Source: an uncultured Clostridia bacterium (GTDB lineage: Bacteria > Bacillota > Clostridia > UMGS1810). From it: a DNA stretch of 64,000 nt. The notes below the pieces were generated by a model, which saw nothing but the letters and a program-made list of their open reading frames with translations, did not search any database and was not told the origin of the DNA. The stretch covers positions 26,933-90,932 of the forward strand of contig CAKSTI010000012.1 of NCBI GenBank assembly GCA_934500705.1. Direction: 5' to 3'. This document shows, in pieces, positions 9,174-18,292 of this stretch. The stretch's first letter is position 1. Every line of letters starts with the position of its first letter. Position numbers and translations under genes: made by a program.

Positions 9174-10421
9174 ATGAAAAGAACTTTAAGTATCATTATG
9201 TCAGCCGTACTTATGACCGGCGTATTTACCGGTTGTTCGCTCGGCAACAAAGCCGACAGCGGCAAAAAGGTTACAATTACATTTTTGAACAACAAGACAG
9301 ACATAAACGACACAACGCTTCGTGACTTTGTTGACAAGTTTGAAAAGGAAAATCCGAACATCAAAGTTAAGTGCGAGGCTGTCGGCGACTATTACAGTGT
9401 TGCTCAGACAAGAGCGTCCGGCGGCGCACTGCCCGACGTATCGTATCTTATGCCTACACTTACCGAAAAAGAATGGGGTGACTTTTATGTTCCGCTCGAT
9501 GACCTCGACATATCGGATTTTTATTTCAAGGATTTGTATACGTATGACGGTCACCTCTATGCAGTTCCCATTCAGATGAATTACAGCGGCATTGTTTACA
9601 ATAAGAAAACATTTGCCAAAGCAGGAATTGACACACTCCCGAAAACTCTTGACGAGTTTTACGCAATGTGCCAGAAACTGAAAGACGCCGGCATTGTTCC
9701 CACAACGCCGATTTACAAGGAAAAGGGATCTCTCGGAGCATATATAGAAAACATTGCTCCGTGCATAGACCCCGACTGGTATGCAAACATTTCAAATGGC
9801 AAAGACCCGTTCACCAAGGATAGCCCGGTTGGACAGGTTCTCACAATCCTCGACACCATTCACAAAAAGGGCTACTTTGAGGAGGAACTTATGAGTCAGA
9901 CCTCCGAGAGTATGAAAAAAGACCTTGCAACAGGAAAACTCGGATTTATGTTCAGTCAGAGCTGGCTTGTTCCGCAGGTTGTAAAGGCGGGTGCAGACAG
10001 CGAGGACATCGGCATATTCCCGTTCCCGTTTGACAACAGCGGAGTTTACAAAACATATCTCAAACCGGATATGCGTATGGCTGTTTCCAAAGACAGCAAG
10101 CACCCGGAGGAGGCAAAGAAGTTTATAAAATGGATGCTCGACACCAACTATGACGAATTCCTCAAAGTTATGGACTGCTCCATATCTGTCAAAAAGGATG
10201 CATCATCTTACACAATGCCGCAGTTTGAGGAGTTCAAAAGCTACAATCCGGAAAAAATCGAGTTCGTAAAGAACAGCGAAAAATTGTCGTTAATCTTTAA
10301 CAAAGCGCGGTTCAGCTTTGATGATATGGCACACGAAGTTATTGACGAGAAAGACGTTCAGAAAGTTCTGGACAAATACAACACGATTTACAACAAGGCA
10401 TATGATGCTGTAAGTAAATAG
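9174..10421 (+). CDS. Sugar ABC transporter substrate-binding lipoprotein (family 1)
   Basis: 415 residues with a lipoprotein signal and lipobox VFTGC (lipidated Cys21). The mature part has a typical MalE/UgpB-like fold: KKVTITFLNNKTDIND at the start and DVSYLMPTLTEKEW in the first lobe. Ribosome site AGGAGAG lies 21 bp after the mannanase stop, so the two genes are probably cotranscribed. Two permease genes follow. Likely ligand: mannan- or glucomannan-derived oligosaccharides, inferred from the cluster. The stem-loop after this gene fits the common pattern of higher binding-protein expression. Confidence 0.9.
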   Translation: MKRTLSIIMSAVLMTGVFTGCSLGNKADSGKKVTITFLNNKTDINDTTLRDFVDKFEKENPNIKVKCEAVGDYYSVAQTRASGGALPDVSYLMPTLTEKEWGDFYVPLDDLDISDFYFKDLYTYDGHLYAVPIQMNYSGIVYNKKTFAKAGIDTLPKTLDEFYAMCQKLKDAGIVPTTPIYKEKGSLGAYIENIAPCIDPDWYANISNGKDPFTKDSPVGQVLTILDTIHKKGYFEEELMSQTSESMKKDLATGKLGFMFSQSWLVPQVVKAGADSEDIGIFPFPFDNSGVYKTYLKPDMRMAVSKDSKHPEEAKKFIKWMLDTNYDEFLKVMDCSISVKKDASSYTMPQFEEFKSYNPEKIEFVKNSEKLSLIFNKARFSFDDMAHEVIDEKDVQKVLDKYNTIYNKAYDAVSK

Positions 10422-10435
10422 GCTATGTTTTGTAT

Positions 10436-10460
10436 GCTGCGGCGGCATTACCGCCGCAGC
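10436..10460 (+). promoter_or_regulatory. Intercistronic stem-loop between binding-protein and permease genes
   Basis: A perfect 10-bp GC-rich stem (GCTGCGGCGG / CCGCCGCAGC) with a 5-base loop (CATTA) and no U-run. The placement is like the malE-malF element: likely a 3' mRNA stabiliser or partial attenuator setting binding-protein excess. Confidence 0.7.
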
Positions 10461-10487
10461 GTATAAACCGCATTTGGAGGTATATAA

Positions 10488-11357
10488 ATGAAAAACGATA
10501 AAATCAGGAAAAACTTGCTTGTATTTGGGTTTTTGTTAATTCCTATGATACTGCTCTTTACTTTTACTTACTATTCATCTGCAAGGCTTATTCAGCTCAG
10601 TTTTACCGACTGGAACGGAATAAGCAAAACGTACAACAACGTTGGGTTGGACAACTATATTGAAGTATTGACAAATGTGGACAACTACAAAGTTTTTGCT
10701 CATAATTTAGCGTACCTTATAATGGGTATTATTCAGAATATTTTGGGATTGCTTCTGGCAATTATTTTAAATGAAAAAATAAAAGGGAAAAATATCTTCC
10801 GCACGGTTATGCTTTTGCCGTATCTTATGAACGGAATTGCTATTGCATATATGTTTTCGTTTCTGTATCACTACGACACCGGTGCGCTCAATGTTATTTT
10901 GAGATTTTTCGGTCTTAAAGGTGTGCAGTGGCTCGGAAATGCAAAAATAGTCAACTACTCTTTGGCATTCATACTCGTATGGAAGTTTACAGGATATAAT
11001 ATGATGATTTTCCTGGGTGCTCTGCAATCGGTGGACACTCAGATTTACGAGGCGTGCGAACTCGACGGTGCCAACTTCTTTCAGAAACTATGGTACATAA
11101 CCTATCCTTGCATAAAGCGTACCGTTGAGCTCAGTATGTTTTTGTCAATAGCAGGTGCGGCAAAGGCATTCAACGAGGCTTTTGCAATGACAAACGGCGG
11201 TCCGAACGGCGCCAGCCTTACCTATGTGTTCAAGGTAATGAACACGGCATTTACTTACAACAACTACGGTCTTGCGTCAGCAATGGGCGTTGTGCTTATG
11301 ATTGTGCTTATAATACTTACGGTAATCCAAAAGAAGTTTATAAGTGCTGACGATTAA
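10488..11357 (+). CDS. Sugar ABC transporter permease (MalF/UgpA type)
   Basis: 289 residues with six hydrophobic segments. The EAA loop reads EACELDGANFFQKLWYITYP at about residues 190-210, the site that docks the ATPase. Ribosome site TGGAGG precedes the ATG. The stop overlaps the next gene's start by one base (TAATG). It pairs with the downstream MalG-type subunit to form the membrane channel for sugars delivered by the lipoprotein at 9174. No ATPase is encoded nearby, so a shared MsmK/MalK-like ATPase elsewhere is expected. Confidence 0.9.
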   Translation: MKNDKIRKNLLVFGFLLIPMILLFTFTYYSSARLIQLSFTDWNGISKTYNNVGLDNYIEVLTNVDNYKVFAHNLAYLIMGIIQNILGLLLAIILNEKIKGKNIFRTVMLLPYLMNGIAIAYMFSFLYHYDTGALNVILRFFGLKGVQWLGNAKIVNYSLAFILVWKFTGYNMMIFLGALQSVDTQIYEACELDGANFFQKLWYITYPCIKRTVELSMFLSIAGAAKAFNEAFAMTNGGPNGASLTYVFKVMNTAFTYNNYGLASAMGVVLMIVLIILTVIQKKFISADD

Positions 11358-12208
11358 TGGAAGAGGTGAAAAAGGTGACAGGAACGAAAAAATTCAAATT
11401 TTCATTGGGCTGGCTTTTAAAGTGGGCATTCCTTATAGTTATGTCGGTTATGATTATATTTCCGTTTATAATGGTTTTGCTCAATTCATTTAAAACACCG
11501 CAGGAATACATTCAGACAGGCGTATTTGCATTGCCGAAGCACTTTTACCTCGGAAATTATAAAATCGCATTCGGAAATGGGAAACTGGTAACAGGATTTG
11601 CAAACTCGGCAATTTTTATCGCCGTTGCAATTATTCTTAACACATTTCTCGGAACAATGTCTGCTTATGCATTGGGAAGATTTAAGTTTAAGGCAAAAAA
11701 GGTTATCGAGTGGATTTACATAATTGCTTTGTTCATACCCACAACTACAACACAGGTTGTAATATTCTCCATAATCAAAAACCTCGGACTGTATAACACA
11801 TACTTTGCCGGTTTTCTCATCTATGCAGGCACTAACATTGTTCAGATAAGCATATACCGCCAGCAGTTAGACGAGCTGCCGTATTCGCTTGACGAGGCGG
11901 CGCTCATAGACGGTGCGTCATACATCGGGATATACTGGAAAATAATTATGCCGCTGTTGACACCGGCTATAATAACTGCCGCAATAATTAACCTTGTCAG
12001 CGTATACAGCGATTTGTTCAGCATCTATCTGTATATGCCGAGTATTCACACGGTTACGTACGTACTGTATTCGTTTTCAACGGAAAACAGCACGCAGTGG
12101 ACGGTAATGTCTGCGGCAATAGTTCTTGCGCTTATTCCGTCGCTTGTAATATACTTTTTGTCGCAAAAGAAACTGTACGGAGGTCTGACTCAGGGTTCTG
12201 TGAAATAA
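11357..12208 (+). CDS. Sugar ABC transporter permease (MalG/UgpE type)
   Basis: 283 residues, six membrane segments, EAA loop EAALIDGASYIGIYWKIIMP, and the C-terminal LYGGLTQGSVK ending typical of this subunit family. Translationally coupled to the upstream permease. It forms the inner-membrane complex for import of oligosaccharides released by the secreted mannanase. Confidence 0.9.
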   Translation: MEEVKKVTGTKKFKFSLGWLLKWAFLIVMSVMIIFPFIMVLLNSFKTPQEYIQTGVFALPKHFYLGNYKIAFGNGKLVTGFANSAIFIAVAIILNTFLGTMSAYALGRFKFKAKKVIEWIYIIALFIPTTTTQVVIFSIIKNLGLYNTYFAGFLIYAGTNIVQISIYRQQLDELPYSLDEAALIDGASYIGIYWKIIMPLLTPAIITAAIINLVSVYSDLFSIYLYMPSIHTVTYVLYSFSTENSTQWTVMSAAIVLALIPSLVIYFLSQKKLYGGLTQGSVK

Positions 12209-12229
12209 TTAATCGGGGGTACAAAATTT

Positions 12230-14638
12230 ATGAAACCATATGAATTTAATGACCGGGAAAAATCCATTGCAATTAACAAAACGGATTTGCCTGCACCGTG
12301 GATAAACTATCTTTCCAACGGCCGCTTGCACGGCTTTGTTTCGCAGGTCGGTGGCGGTACGCTTTGGCTTGAAAACCCGGCACACTACAAGCTTACAAGG
12401 TACAGAAACTTTAACATTCCGATAGACTCGCCGGGGTTTTATATATACATAAGGGAGAGTGACGGCAGTGTTTGGTCACCTTCTTTCAGACCTGCCGAAA
12501 CTAAGCTCGACAGCTATTGCGCCAAGCATTTTCCGGGAAAAACAGTATTTTGTGCCGAGAAAAACGGCACCGCAGCAACTCTTACACTGTTTATTACTCC
12601 CGATTATGACGTTTGCGTTTGGGATTTGGATATTTGCAGTAATGACGCAGACAAGGAATATGACGTGTTTGCATATGCGGAGCTGAGCCAGCAGAGAATT
12701 ACAGATGAATTTATGAACGAGTATTACTGGCGGCATATGCACAAAACACGGTTTGATGATAAAACAGAAGCGGTTATATATATCAATCACCGTGGCGATG
12801 ACGTTGACATAAGCCGCATACCGATGGTGTATTTTGCAAGTGACAGAAAGATTGAAAGTTTTAGCGGCGACAGGGACGCATTCTTGGGCAACTACCGCAG
12901 TGAGCAAAACCCCGTTGCGGTGGAAAGAGGCTTTTGCGGTAACGAGTGCATACAATCCGGTGAGGCGTGCTGTGCTCTGCACGTAAAGGTTGAGTGCAAA
13001 AAGGGCAAAAATGAAAGAACGGCATTTTTGCTCGGAGCCAAAAAGGGCGCACTCACAAATTATGAAAATGCAATGAACGAGATAAAATGTGAACTTGATG
13101 CCCTGAGACGTGCAGAAACCATAGCAGAGCAGGAGAAAAAGCTCAATAAGCGGTGGAGCGGATTTTTAAATAAATTCAAGTGCGAAATACCCGACAAAAA
13201 TGCGCAAAGACAAATAAACATCTGGGGGCCTGTGGCGTCTGTCCACACGGCAAGATACTCACGGTGCATTAACGCAAATGCTCCCGGAACGAGGACTCTG
13301 GGCTACCGTGATACCTGTCAGGATATGCTGGCGATAACATACCGTGATGCGGAAAAATGTATTGACAAGCTGTTATACCTTTTGAGCAAACAGTATGAGG
13401 CGGGAAATGCCATTCACTGCGAGGGTGACGATGAAAAGAGCCTTCCGGATTACCGTGTGCGCTGCGATGACCATATGTGGCCTATTATGCTTGCGTACTC
13501 AATAATCTGCGAAACGGGAGATGCAAGCGTACTTGAAAAAAAGGTTTGCTATCTTGCAGACGACCACTTTGGAGAGGGAGCAGAGGCAACCGTCTGGGAA
13601 CACCTTATGGCGGCGGTCGGATTTACGCAGAATAACCTCGGTTCACACGGTCTGCCGCTTACATACAACGGTGACTGGAACGATATAATACACAAGTTTT
13701 CGAGCAAAGGAAAGGGAGAGTCTGTATTTGCGGCGCAGCAATATGTTTTTATCCTTGACCTTATGGCAAAAATGGCTGAGTTTACAGGTAATACCGATAA
13801 TTGTGAAATACTGAAAAAATATAAAAATCAACAGCAAAAAAACATTTTGGCTTGTGCGTGGAACGGCAAGTGGTGGTACAGGTGTTTTGACGATGACGGA
13901 AATCCGATAGGAGGAGAAAATGACGTTTTCGGAAAAATATGGATAAATTCTCAAACCTGGTCTGTAATAGGAAATTGCGGTACAAAGGAAATGCAACGTG
14001 CGGCTATGGACGAGGTGAACAGCAGGCTTGACACCGGTATAGGACTTATGAAACTTGCCCCCGGATTTGAAACCTGGCCCGAAGTTAAAGAGCCGTTTAG
14101 CGGATATAATCCTGGCACAGGTGAGAACGGTGCGGTTTTCTGCCACGCTCACACTTGGGCGGTAATTGCAGAGGCGATTTTGGGCAATGCCGAGCTTGCG
14201 TGGAAATACTATAACGATTTGGTTCCTCACAATGCGCTGAGCAAAGTCGGACTCGAAACCTACAAATCGGAGCCGTACACTTGGTGCAGCAACATTGTAG
14301 GTTATCCCAATAACAAGCAGGGGTGGGGGAACATATCTCACATTTCCGGCACGGTTGCCTGGATGAATGTTGCGGCAACAAAATATCTTCTCGGAATACG
14401 TCCGGTGCTCGACGGAATTGTTTTTGACCCTTGTATTCCAAAAAACTGGGACGGATTTAAGGTGAGCAGACTTTTCAGAGGGTGTATGCTAAACATTACG
14501 GTGGATAACTCCGCCCACGTACAAAAGGGCGTTGCCAAGGTAACATATGGTGATAATGTTGTTATAGGAAATTTCATCTCCGCAAGAGAAACAGAAAACA
14601 AAAAATCAATGGATATATGTGTAATAATGGGAGAATAG
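12230..14638 (+). CDS. GH94 disaccharide/oligosaccharide phosphorylase (cellobiose phosphorylase-like)
   Basis: 802 residues, no signal peptide, cytoplasmic. The N-terminal beta-sandwich begins with a GRLHGFVSQVGGGTLW-type motif. The (alpha/alpha)6 barrel carries GLPLTYNGDWND (residues ~475-485; the D482-W-N-D485 motif holds the GH94 catalytic Asp). GH94 enzymes split beta-glucosides with phosphate to give alpha-glucose-1-phosphate. Length and motifs fit cellobiose phosphorylases. In this cluster it would act on cellobiose- or Glc-ended glucomannan fragments, giving Glc-1-P for the phosphohexomutase at 16618. A different GH94 specificity cannot be excluded from sequence alone. Confidence 0.85.
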   Translation: MKPYEFNDREKSIAINKTDLPAPWINYLSNGRLHGFVSQVGGGTLWLENPAHYKLTRYRNFNIPIDSPGFYIYIRESDGSVWSPSFRPAETKLDSYCAKHFPGKTVFCAEKNGTAATLTLFITPDYDVCVWDLDICSNDADKEYDVFAYAELSQQRITDEFMNEYYWRHMHKTRFDDKTEAVIYINHRGDDVDISRIPMVYFASDRKIESFSGDRDAFLGNYRSEQNPVAVERGFCGNECIQSGEACCALHVKVECKKGKNERTAFLLGAKKGALTNYENAMNEIKCELDALRRAETIAEQEKKLNKRWSGFLNKFKCEIPDKNAQRQINIWGPVASVHTARYSRCINANAPGTRTLGYRDTCQDMLAITYRDAEKCIDKLLYLLSKQYEAGNAIHCEGDDEKSLPDYRVRCDDHMWPIMLAYSIICETGDASVLEKKVCYLADDHFGEGAEATVWEHLMAAVGFTQNNLGSHGLPLTYNGDWNDIIHKFSSKGKGESVFAAQQYVFILDLMAKMAEFTGNTDNCEILKKYKNQQQKNILACAWNGKWWYRCFDDDGNPIGGENDVFGKIWINSQTWSVIGNCGTKEMQRAAMDEVNSRLDTGIGLMKLAPGFETWPEVKEPFSGYNPGTGENGAVFCHAHTWAVIAEAILGNAELAWKYYNDLVPHNALSKVGLETYKSEPYTWCSNIVGYPNNKQGWGNISHISGTVAWMNVAATKYLLGIRPVLDGIVFDPCIPKNWDGFKVSRLFRGCMLNITVDNSAHVQKGVAKVTYGDNVVIGNFISARETENKKSMDICVIMGE

Positions 14639-14656
14639 CGAAAGAAAAATATAGTT

Positions 14657-15432
14657 ATGGAAGGATTTAGAGAGCGGCAGGTTGCGACGATAAACACCAT
14701 TGAGGAAAGAGTAAACGGTCATAAGAGCTTTCTTATGGGCAAAAAGCGCATAAGGTACAGCTTTGAAGAAATAGTGGCAATGAAGGTTTCTGACCTCAGA
14801 ACAAAAATATACACATACGCAATCCCCTGTGACGGTTGGAAAAAGAGAGAGGCATAATCCCCAAAACCGTGTGGCTGCCCGATGTGTTCGGCAATTCCTA
14901 CGGTATGCCGCAAATCCTTGCAAAGTCGGGCATTAAATATTTTGTTACGCATAAACCGTGCGTATGGAATGATACAAATCAAATTCCGCATCACACATTC
15001 TGGTGGCAGGGTCCCGACGGTTCGAGGGTGTTTGCGGCGCTTTCGGCGTCTCACTTTGTCGGCACTTGCGAGCCTGACCACATAATGCACAACTGGGGCA
15101 GATATACCGATAAGGCAAAAATAGGAGAGAGTATGTACTGCTACGGCACGTGGCACACTGCTATGGCAAGACCGGATTTGTTTGCTGCAATAGCTCCGAT
15201 TTGCGGCGGCGGAATGGCTTGGAACGCTCACGTTCTTAAAATGCCAGCCTGGGTTTTCCACGGTGCCGCCGATGAAACAGTGTCGGTAAATCAATCCGAC
15301 GAGATGGTCAATGCTATGAGGGCAAACGGCACAGATGTCAAATACACACGTATGGACGGGGTCGGTCACGGTGTTTGGGATTACGCTTACACTGATGAAA
15401 TGGTTAAATGGCTGCTTTCGCATCAGATATAA
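14657..15432 (+). pseudogene. Decayed chimera of a GH38 alpha-mannosidase and an esterase 3' end
   Basis: Three remnants are joined. First, 14657-14857 encodes a GH38-like N-terminus ending GWKKREA and then a stop. Second, in another frame from about 14850, comes an internal GH38 piece: WLPDVFG (the PDxFG nucleophile region), HHTFWW and EPDHIMHNWGRY. The zinc-site region that should lie between these two pieces is deleted. Third, from about 15145 the frame continues as the C-terminal half of a prolyl-oligopeptidase/PHB-depolymerase-type esterase: PDLFAAIAPICGG, HGAADE with an Asp and GVGHGVWD with a His. The esterase's GxSMGG nucleophile region is missing. The last junction lies at a short TACGGC-like microhomology where both families have a Tyr-Gly stretch. 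No function is expected. It suggests the cluster once had an alpha-mannosidase and an esterase. Confidence 0.75.
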
Positions 15433-15452
15433 AATTATATGGAGATAAAATT

Positions 15453-16613
15453 ATGTCAAAAGAATATTTCAATAAAAGAGTAAAAGAAGTTACAGACAAG
15501 CATAGTGAAATTACAAACAGAAAAAATGAAAAAGAATTTAGTATTAACGGTGTTTTCAACAGGTACAAATACCCGGTTCTGACGAGAGAAAGCATACCGT
15601 TGAATTGGCGGTTTGATTATTCTTATGAGAGAAACCCTATGTTTTTGGAACGCATCGGTGTAAATGCCGTGTTTAACTCGGGTGCTATATACTTAGACGG
15701 CAAGTATGTCCTTGTTGCCCGTGTCGAGGGGTACGACAGAAAATCGTTCTTTGCCGTTGCCCGTTCCGATAACGGTGTGGATAACTTTGTGTTTGACAAA
15801 TATCCCGTAAGACTGCCCAAATACGGCGAGGACGATACAAATGTTTATGATATGCGTCTGACCCGGCACGAGGACGGCTGGATTTACGGACTGTTCTGCT
15901 CTGAACGAAAGGATAAAACAGTGGACGATACCTCATCTGCGGTTGCAAAATGCGGAATTGTCCGTACGAAAGACTTAATCAACTGGGAGAGACTTCCCGA
16001 CCTTGATACAAAGTATCAGCAGAGGAACGTTGTTCTCCACCCGGAATTTGTAGACGGTAAATATATGCTCTATACCAGACCTTCCGACGGCTTTATAGAC
16101 GTCGGCTCGGGCGGCGGAATAGGGTGTGCACTGGTTGACAGTATGGAAAATGCAAAAATAACCGAGGAGAATATAATCGAGAAAAGAGTTTACCATACAA
16201 TAAAGGAAGTTAAGAACGGAGCAGGCGCACCGCCGATAAAGACAAATGACGGCTGGCTGCACATTGCCCACGGCGTCAGAAATACTGCGGCAGGACTGAG
16301 GTATGTTTTGTATTGCTTTATGACGGATTTAAAAAACCCGCAAAAGGTTATATACACTCCCGGCGGATACTTCCTTGCACCGCTCGGCAGTGAGAGGGTT
16401 GGCGATGTGTCGAATGTAGTGTTTACCAACGGAGCAATAGAAAAGGGCGGGGATATTTACATATACTATGCTTCGTCTGACACAAGACTTCACGTTGCAA
16501 CAACAACGGTTGAAAAAATGGTTGACTATTGTAAAAACACGCCGAGGGACGGCTATACAACGCATACAAGCGTAGAGAATATTTGCAGGCTTGTTGATGT
16601 GAATAACAGGTGA
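15453..16613 (+). CDS. GH130 beta-1,4-mannosyl-glucose phosphorylase-like enzyme
   Basis: 386 residues from the ATG at 15453, which has GGAG seven bases upstream; an upstream in-frame start at 15408 overlaps the pseudogene and lacks a ribosome site. Five-bladed propeller with the GH130 signature: GAIYLDGKYVLVARVEG, then NVYDMRLT (D133 as likely general acid) and GFIDVGSGGGIG. The sequence resembles GH130 subfamily 1 (4-O-beta-D-mannosyl-D-glucose phosphorylase), which converts Man-beta-1,4-Glc plus phosphate to mannose-1-phosphate and glucose. No cellobiose 2-epimerase, its usual partner, is visible, so Man-Glc would come directly from glucomannan. The next gene, a phosphohexomutase, would use the Man-1-P/Glc-1-P. 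Confidence 0.88.
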   Translation: MSKEYFNKRVKEVTDKHSEITNRKNEKEFSINGVFNRYKYPVLTRESIPLNWRFDYSYERNPMFLERIGVNAVFNSGAIYLDGKYVLVARVEGYDRKSFFAVARSDNGVDNFVFDKYPVRLPKYGEDDTNVYDMRLTRHEDGWIYGLFCSERKDKTVDDTSSAVAKCGIVRTKDLINWERLPDLDTKYQQRNVVLHPEFVDGKYMLYTRPSDGFIDVGSGGGIGCALVDSMENAKITEENIIEKRVYHTIKEVKNGAGAPPIKTNDGWLHIAHGVRNTAAGLRYVLYCFMTDLKNPQKVIYTPGGYFLAPLGSERVGDVSNVVFTNGAIEKGGDIYIYYASSDTRLHVATTTVEKMVDYCKNTPRDGYTTHTSVENICRLVDVNNR

Positions 16614-16617
16614 TTAG

Positions 16618-18240
16618 ATGGATTATTTAAATGAATACAACAAATGGCTTGAAAAAACCAACGAAGCCGAACAACTGAAAGCAATGAACGATGCCGAAAA
16701 ACAGGACGCATTTTACCGCTGTCTTGAATTCGGCACTGGCGGATTGCGTGGCGTTATGGGACTTGGTACAAACAGAATGAATATCTACACTGTGCGCCAA
16801 GCAACGCAAGGGCTTGCAAACGAAATTCTTGACTGCGGTGCGGAGTTTGCCGAAAAGGGCGTTGTAATTGCGCACGACTCACGTAACAATTCCCGTGTAT
16901 TTGCGGCAGAGGCGGCAAACGTTCTGTGTGCAAACGGCATAAAGACATATCTTTTTGACAGTTTAAGACCTACTCCCGAACTTTCTTTTGCGGTGCGTTA
17001 TCTCGGCTGTGCCGGGGGAATTGTAATTACCGCAAGTCATAACCCCAAGGAGTACAACGGCTACAAAGTGTACGGCGAGGACGGGGGACAGATACCGCCT
17101 CAAACTGCCGATAAGATTATAAAGTACATAGATGGTACCGATATTTTTGACGGGGTTAAACTGTGCGATGAGCCGAAAATAAATATAATCGGAGAGGAAG
17201 TTGACGGCGCATACATAAAGGCGGTAAAAGAGCAGTCGCTCGGCACAAAAATTCCCGATGACTTTAAGGTGGTATACACGCCTTTGCACGGCTCCGGAAA
17301 TATTCCCGTGCGCAGAGTTTTGGCGGAAACAGGAGTTAAAAATGTGTTCGTCGTGCCGGAGCAGGAAAAGCCGGACGGCGACTTCCCGACTGTAAAATCA
17401 CCAAACCCCGAAAACAGCGAGGCTTTTGATATTGCCATAGAGTACGCAAAAGAGAAAAACGCCGACCTAATTTTCGGAACAGACCCCGACAGCGACAGAA
17501 TAGGGGTTGTTGTAAAAACAACGGACGGCGATTACAAAGTGTTAAACGGCAATCAGACAGGCTGTCTTTTGCTTGAATACATTCTCCGCAAAGAAAAAGA
17601 AAACGGTACACTGCCCAAAAACGGAGCTGTTGTAAAGACAATAGTTACGAGCGAACTTGTGCGCAAAATTGCCGATGATTACGGCATAATTACGCTTGAT
17701 GTGCTGACGGGCTTTAAGTTTATCGGCGAAAAGATAAAAGAGTTTGAAAAGAGCGGAGAACACAGCTTTGTTTTCGGCTTGGAGGAGAGCTTTGGATATT
17801 TGAAAGGCACATACGCAAGGGATAAGGACGCTGTTGTTGCCGCAATGCTTATATGCGAGGCGGCGGCGGACTACAAGCAAAGAGGAATGACTCTTTATGA
17901 CGGACTTACGGAACTGTACGAAAAGTACGGTTTTTGCGCTCAGAAACTCGAAACGCTCACATTAAAAGGCATCGACGGCAGTGAAAAAATAAAGGAAATG
18001 ATGCACAAGTTCCGAAATGGGAAAATGCCGTTTGAAGTTGTTCAGAAACTGGACTATAAAGACGGTTTGAACGGACTTCCGAAGTCAGATGTGCTTAAAT
18101 TTATTTTGCCGAACGGCTGGTTTGCGGTTCGCCCGTCGGGAACTGAGCCTAAAATCAAGTTTTATTTTGAGATATTTGCCGAAAATGAGAAAGATGCGCA
18201 GATGGAATTAAAGGAATTGATTGAATATTTGCTAAAATAA
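16618..18240 (+). CDS. Alpha-phosphohexomutase (phosphoglucomutase/phosphomannomutase)
   Basis: 540 residues. Active-site serine in ITASHNP (S140), metal-binding GTDPDSDRIG, sugar-specificity loop GLEESFGY and phosphate-binding RPSGTEPK near the C-terminus: all four signatures of the superfamily are intact. It interconverts hexose-1- and 6-phosphates in the cytoplasm. It starts 4 bp after the GH130 stop, and with GH94 upstream it completes a phosphorolytic route (Glc-1-P and Man-1-P to the 6-phosphates). A strong terminator follows. Confidence 0.93.
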   Translation: MDYLNEYNKWLEKTNEAEQLKAMNDAEKQDAFYRCLEFGTGGLRGVMGLGTNRMNIYTVRQATQGLANEILDCGAEFAEKGVVIAHDSRNNSRVFAAEAANVLCANGIKTYLFDSLRPTPELSFAVRYLGCAGGIVITASHNPKEYNGYKVYGEDGGQIPPQTADKIIKYIDGTDIFDGVKLCDEPKINIIGEEVDGAYIKAVKEQSLGTKIPDDFKVVYTPLHGSGNIPVRRVLAETGVKNVFVVPEQEKPDGDFPTVKSPNPENSEAFDIAIEYAKEKNADLIFGTDPDSDRIGVVVKTTDGDYKVLNGNQTGCLLLEYILRKEKENGTLPKNGAVVKTIVTSELVRKIADDYGIITLDVLTGFKFIGEKIKEFEKSGEHSFVFGLEESFGYLKGTYARDKDAVVAAMLICEAAADYKQRGMTLYDGLTELYEKYGFCAQKLETLTLKGIDGSEKIKEMMHKFRNGKMPFEVVQKLDYKDGLNGLPKSDVLKFILPNGWFAVRPSGTEPKIKFYFEIFAENEKDAQMELKELIEYLLK

Positions 18241-18253
18241 TGACGAAAAAAGA

Positions 18254-18292
18254 CAGCAGGCACGAACAGGTTTGCGTGCCTGCTGATTTTTA
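18254..18292. terminator. Terminator between the phosphohexomutase and AraC genes
   Basis: An 11-bp perfect stem (CAGCAGGCACG / CGTGCCTGCTG) at 18254-18264 and 18275-18285, with ATTTTT on the plus side and an A run before it. It probably works for both convergent genes. Confidence 0.88.

Noticed and set aside
13643..14341. A 232-codon minus-strand frame inside the GH94 gene
   Set aside because: Covers the conserved GH94 barrel on the other strand; antisense artefact.
14719..15423. A 234-codon minus-strand frame over the GH38/esterase relic
   Set aside because: The plus strand has recognisable GH38 and esterase motifs; the minus-strand product has none.
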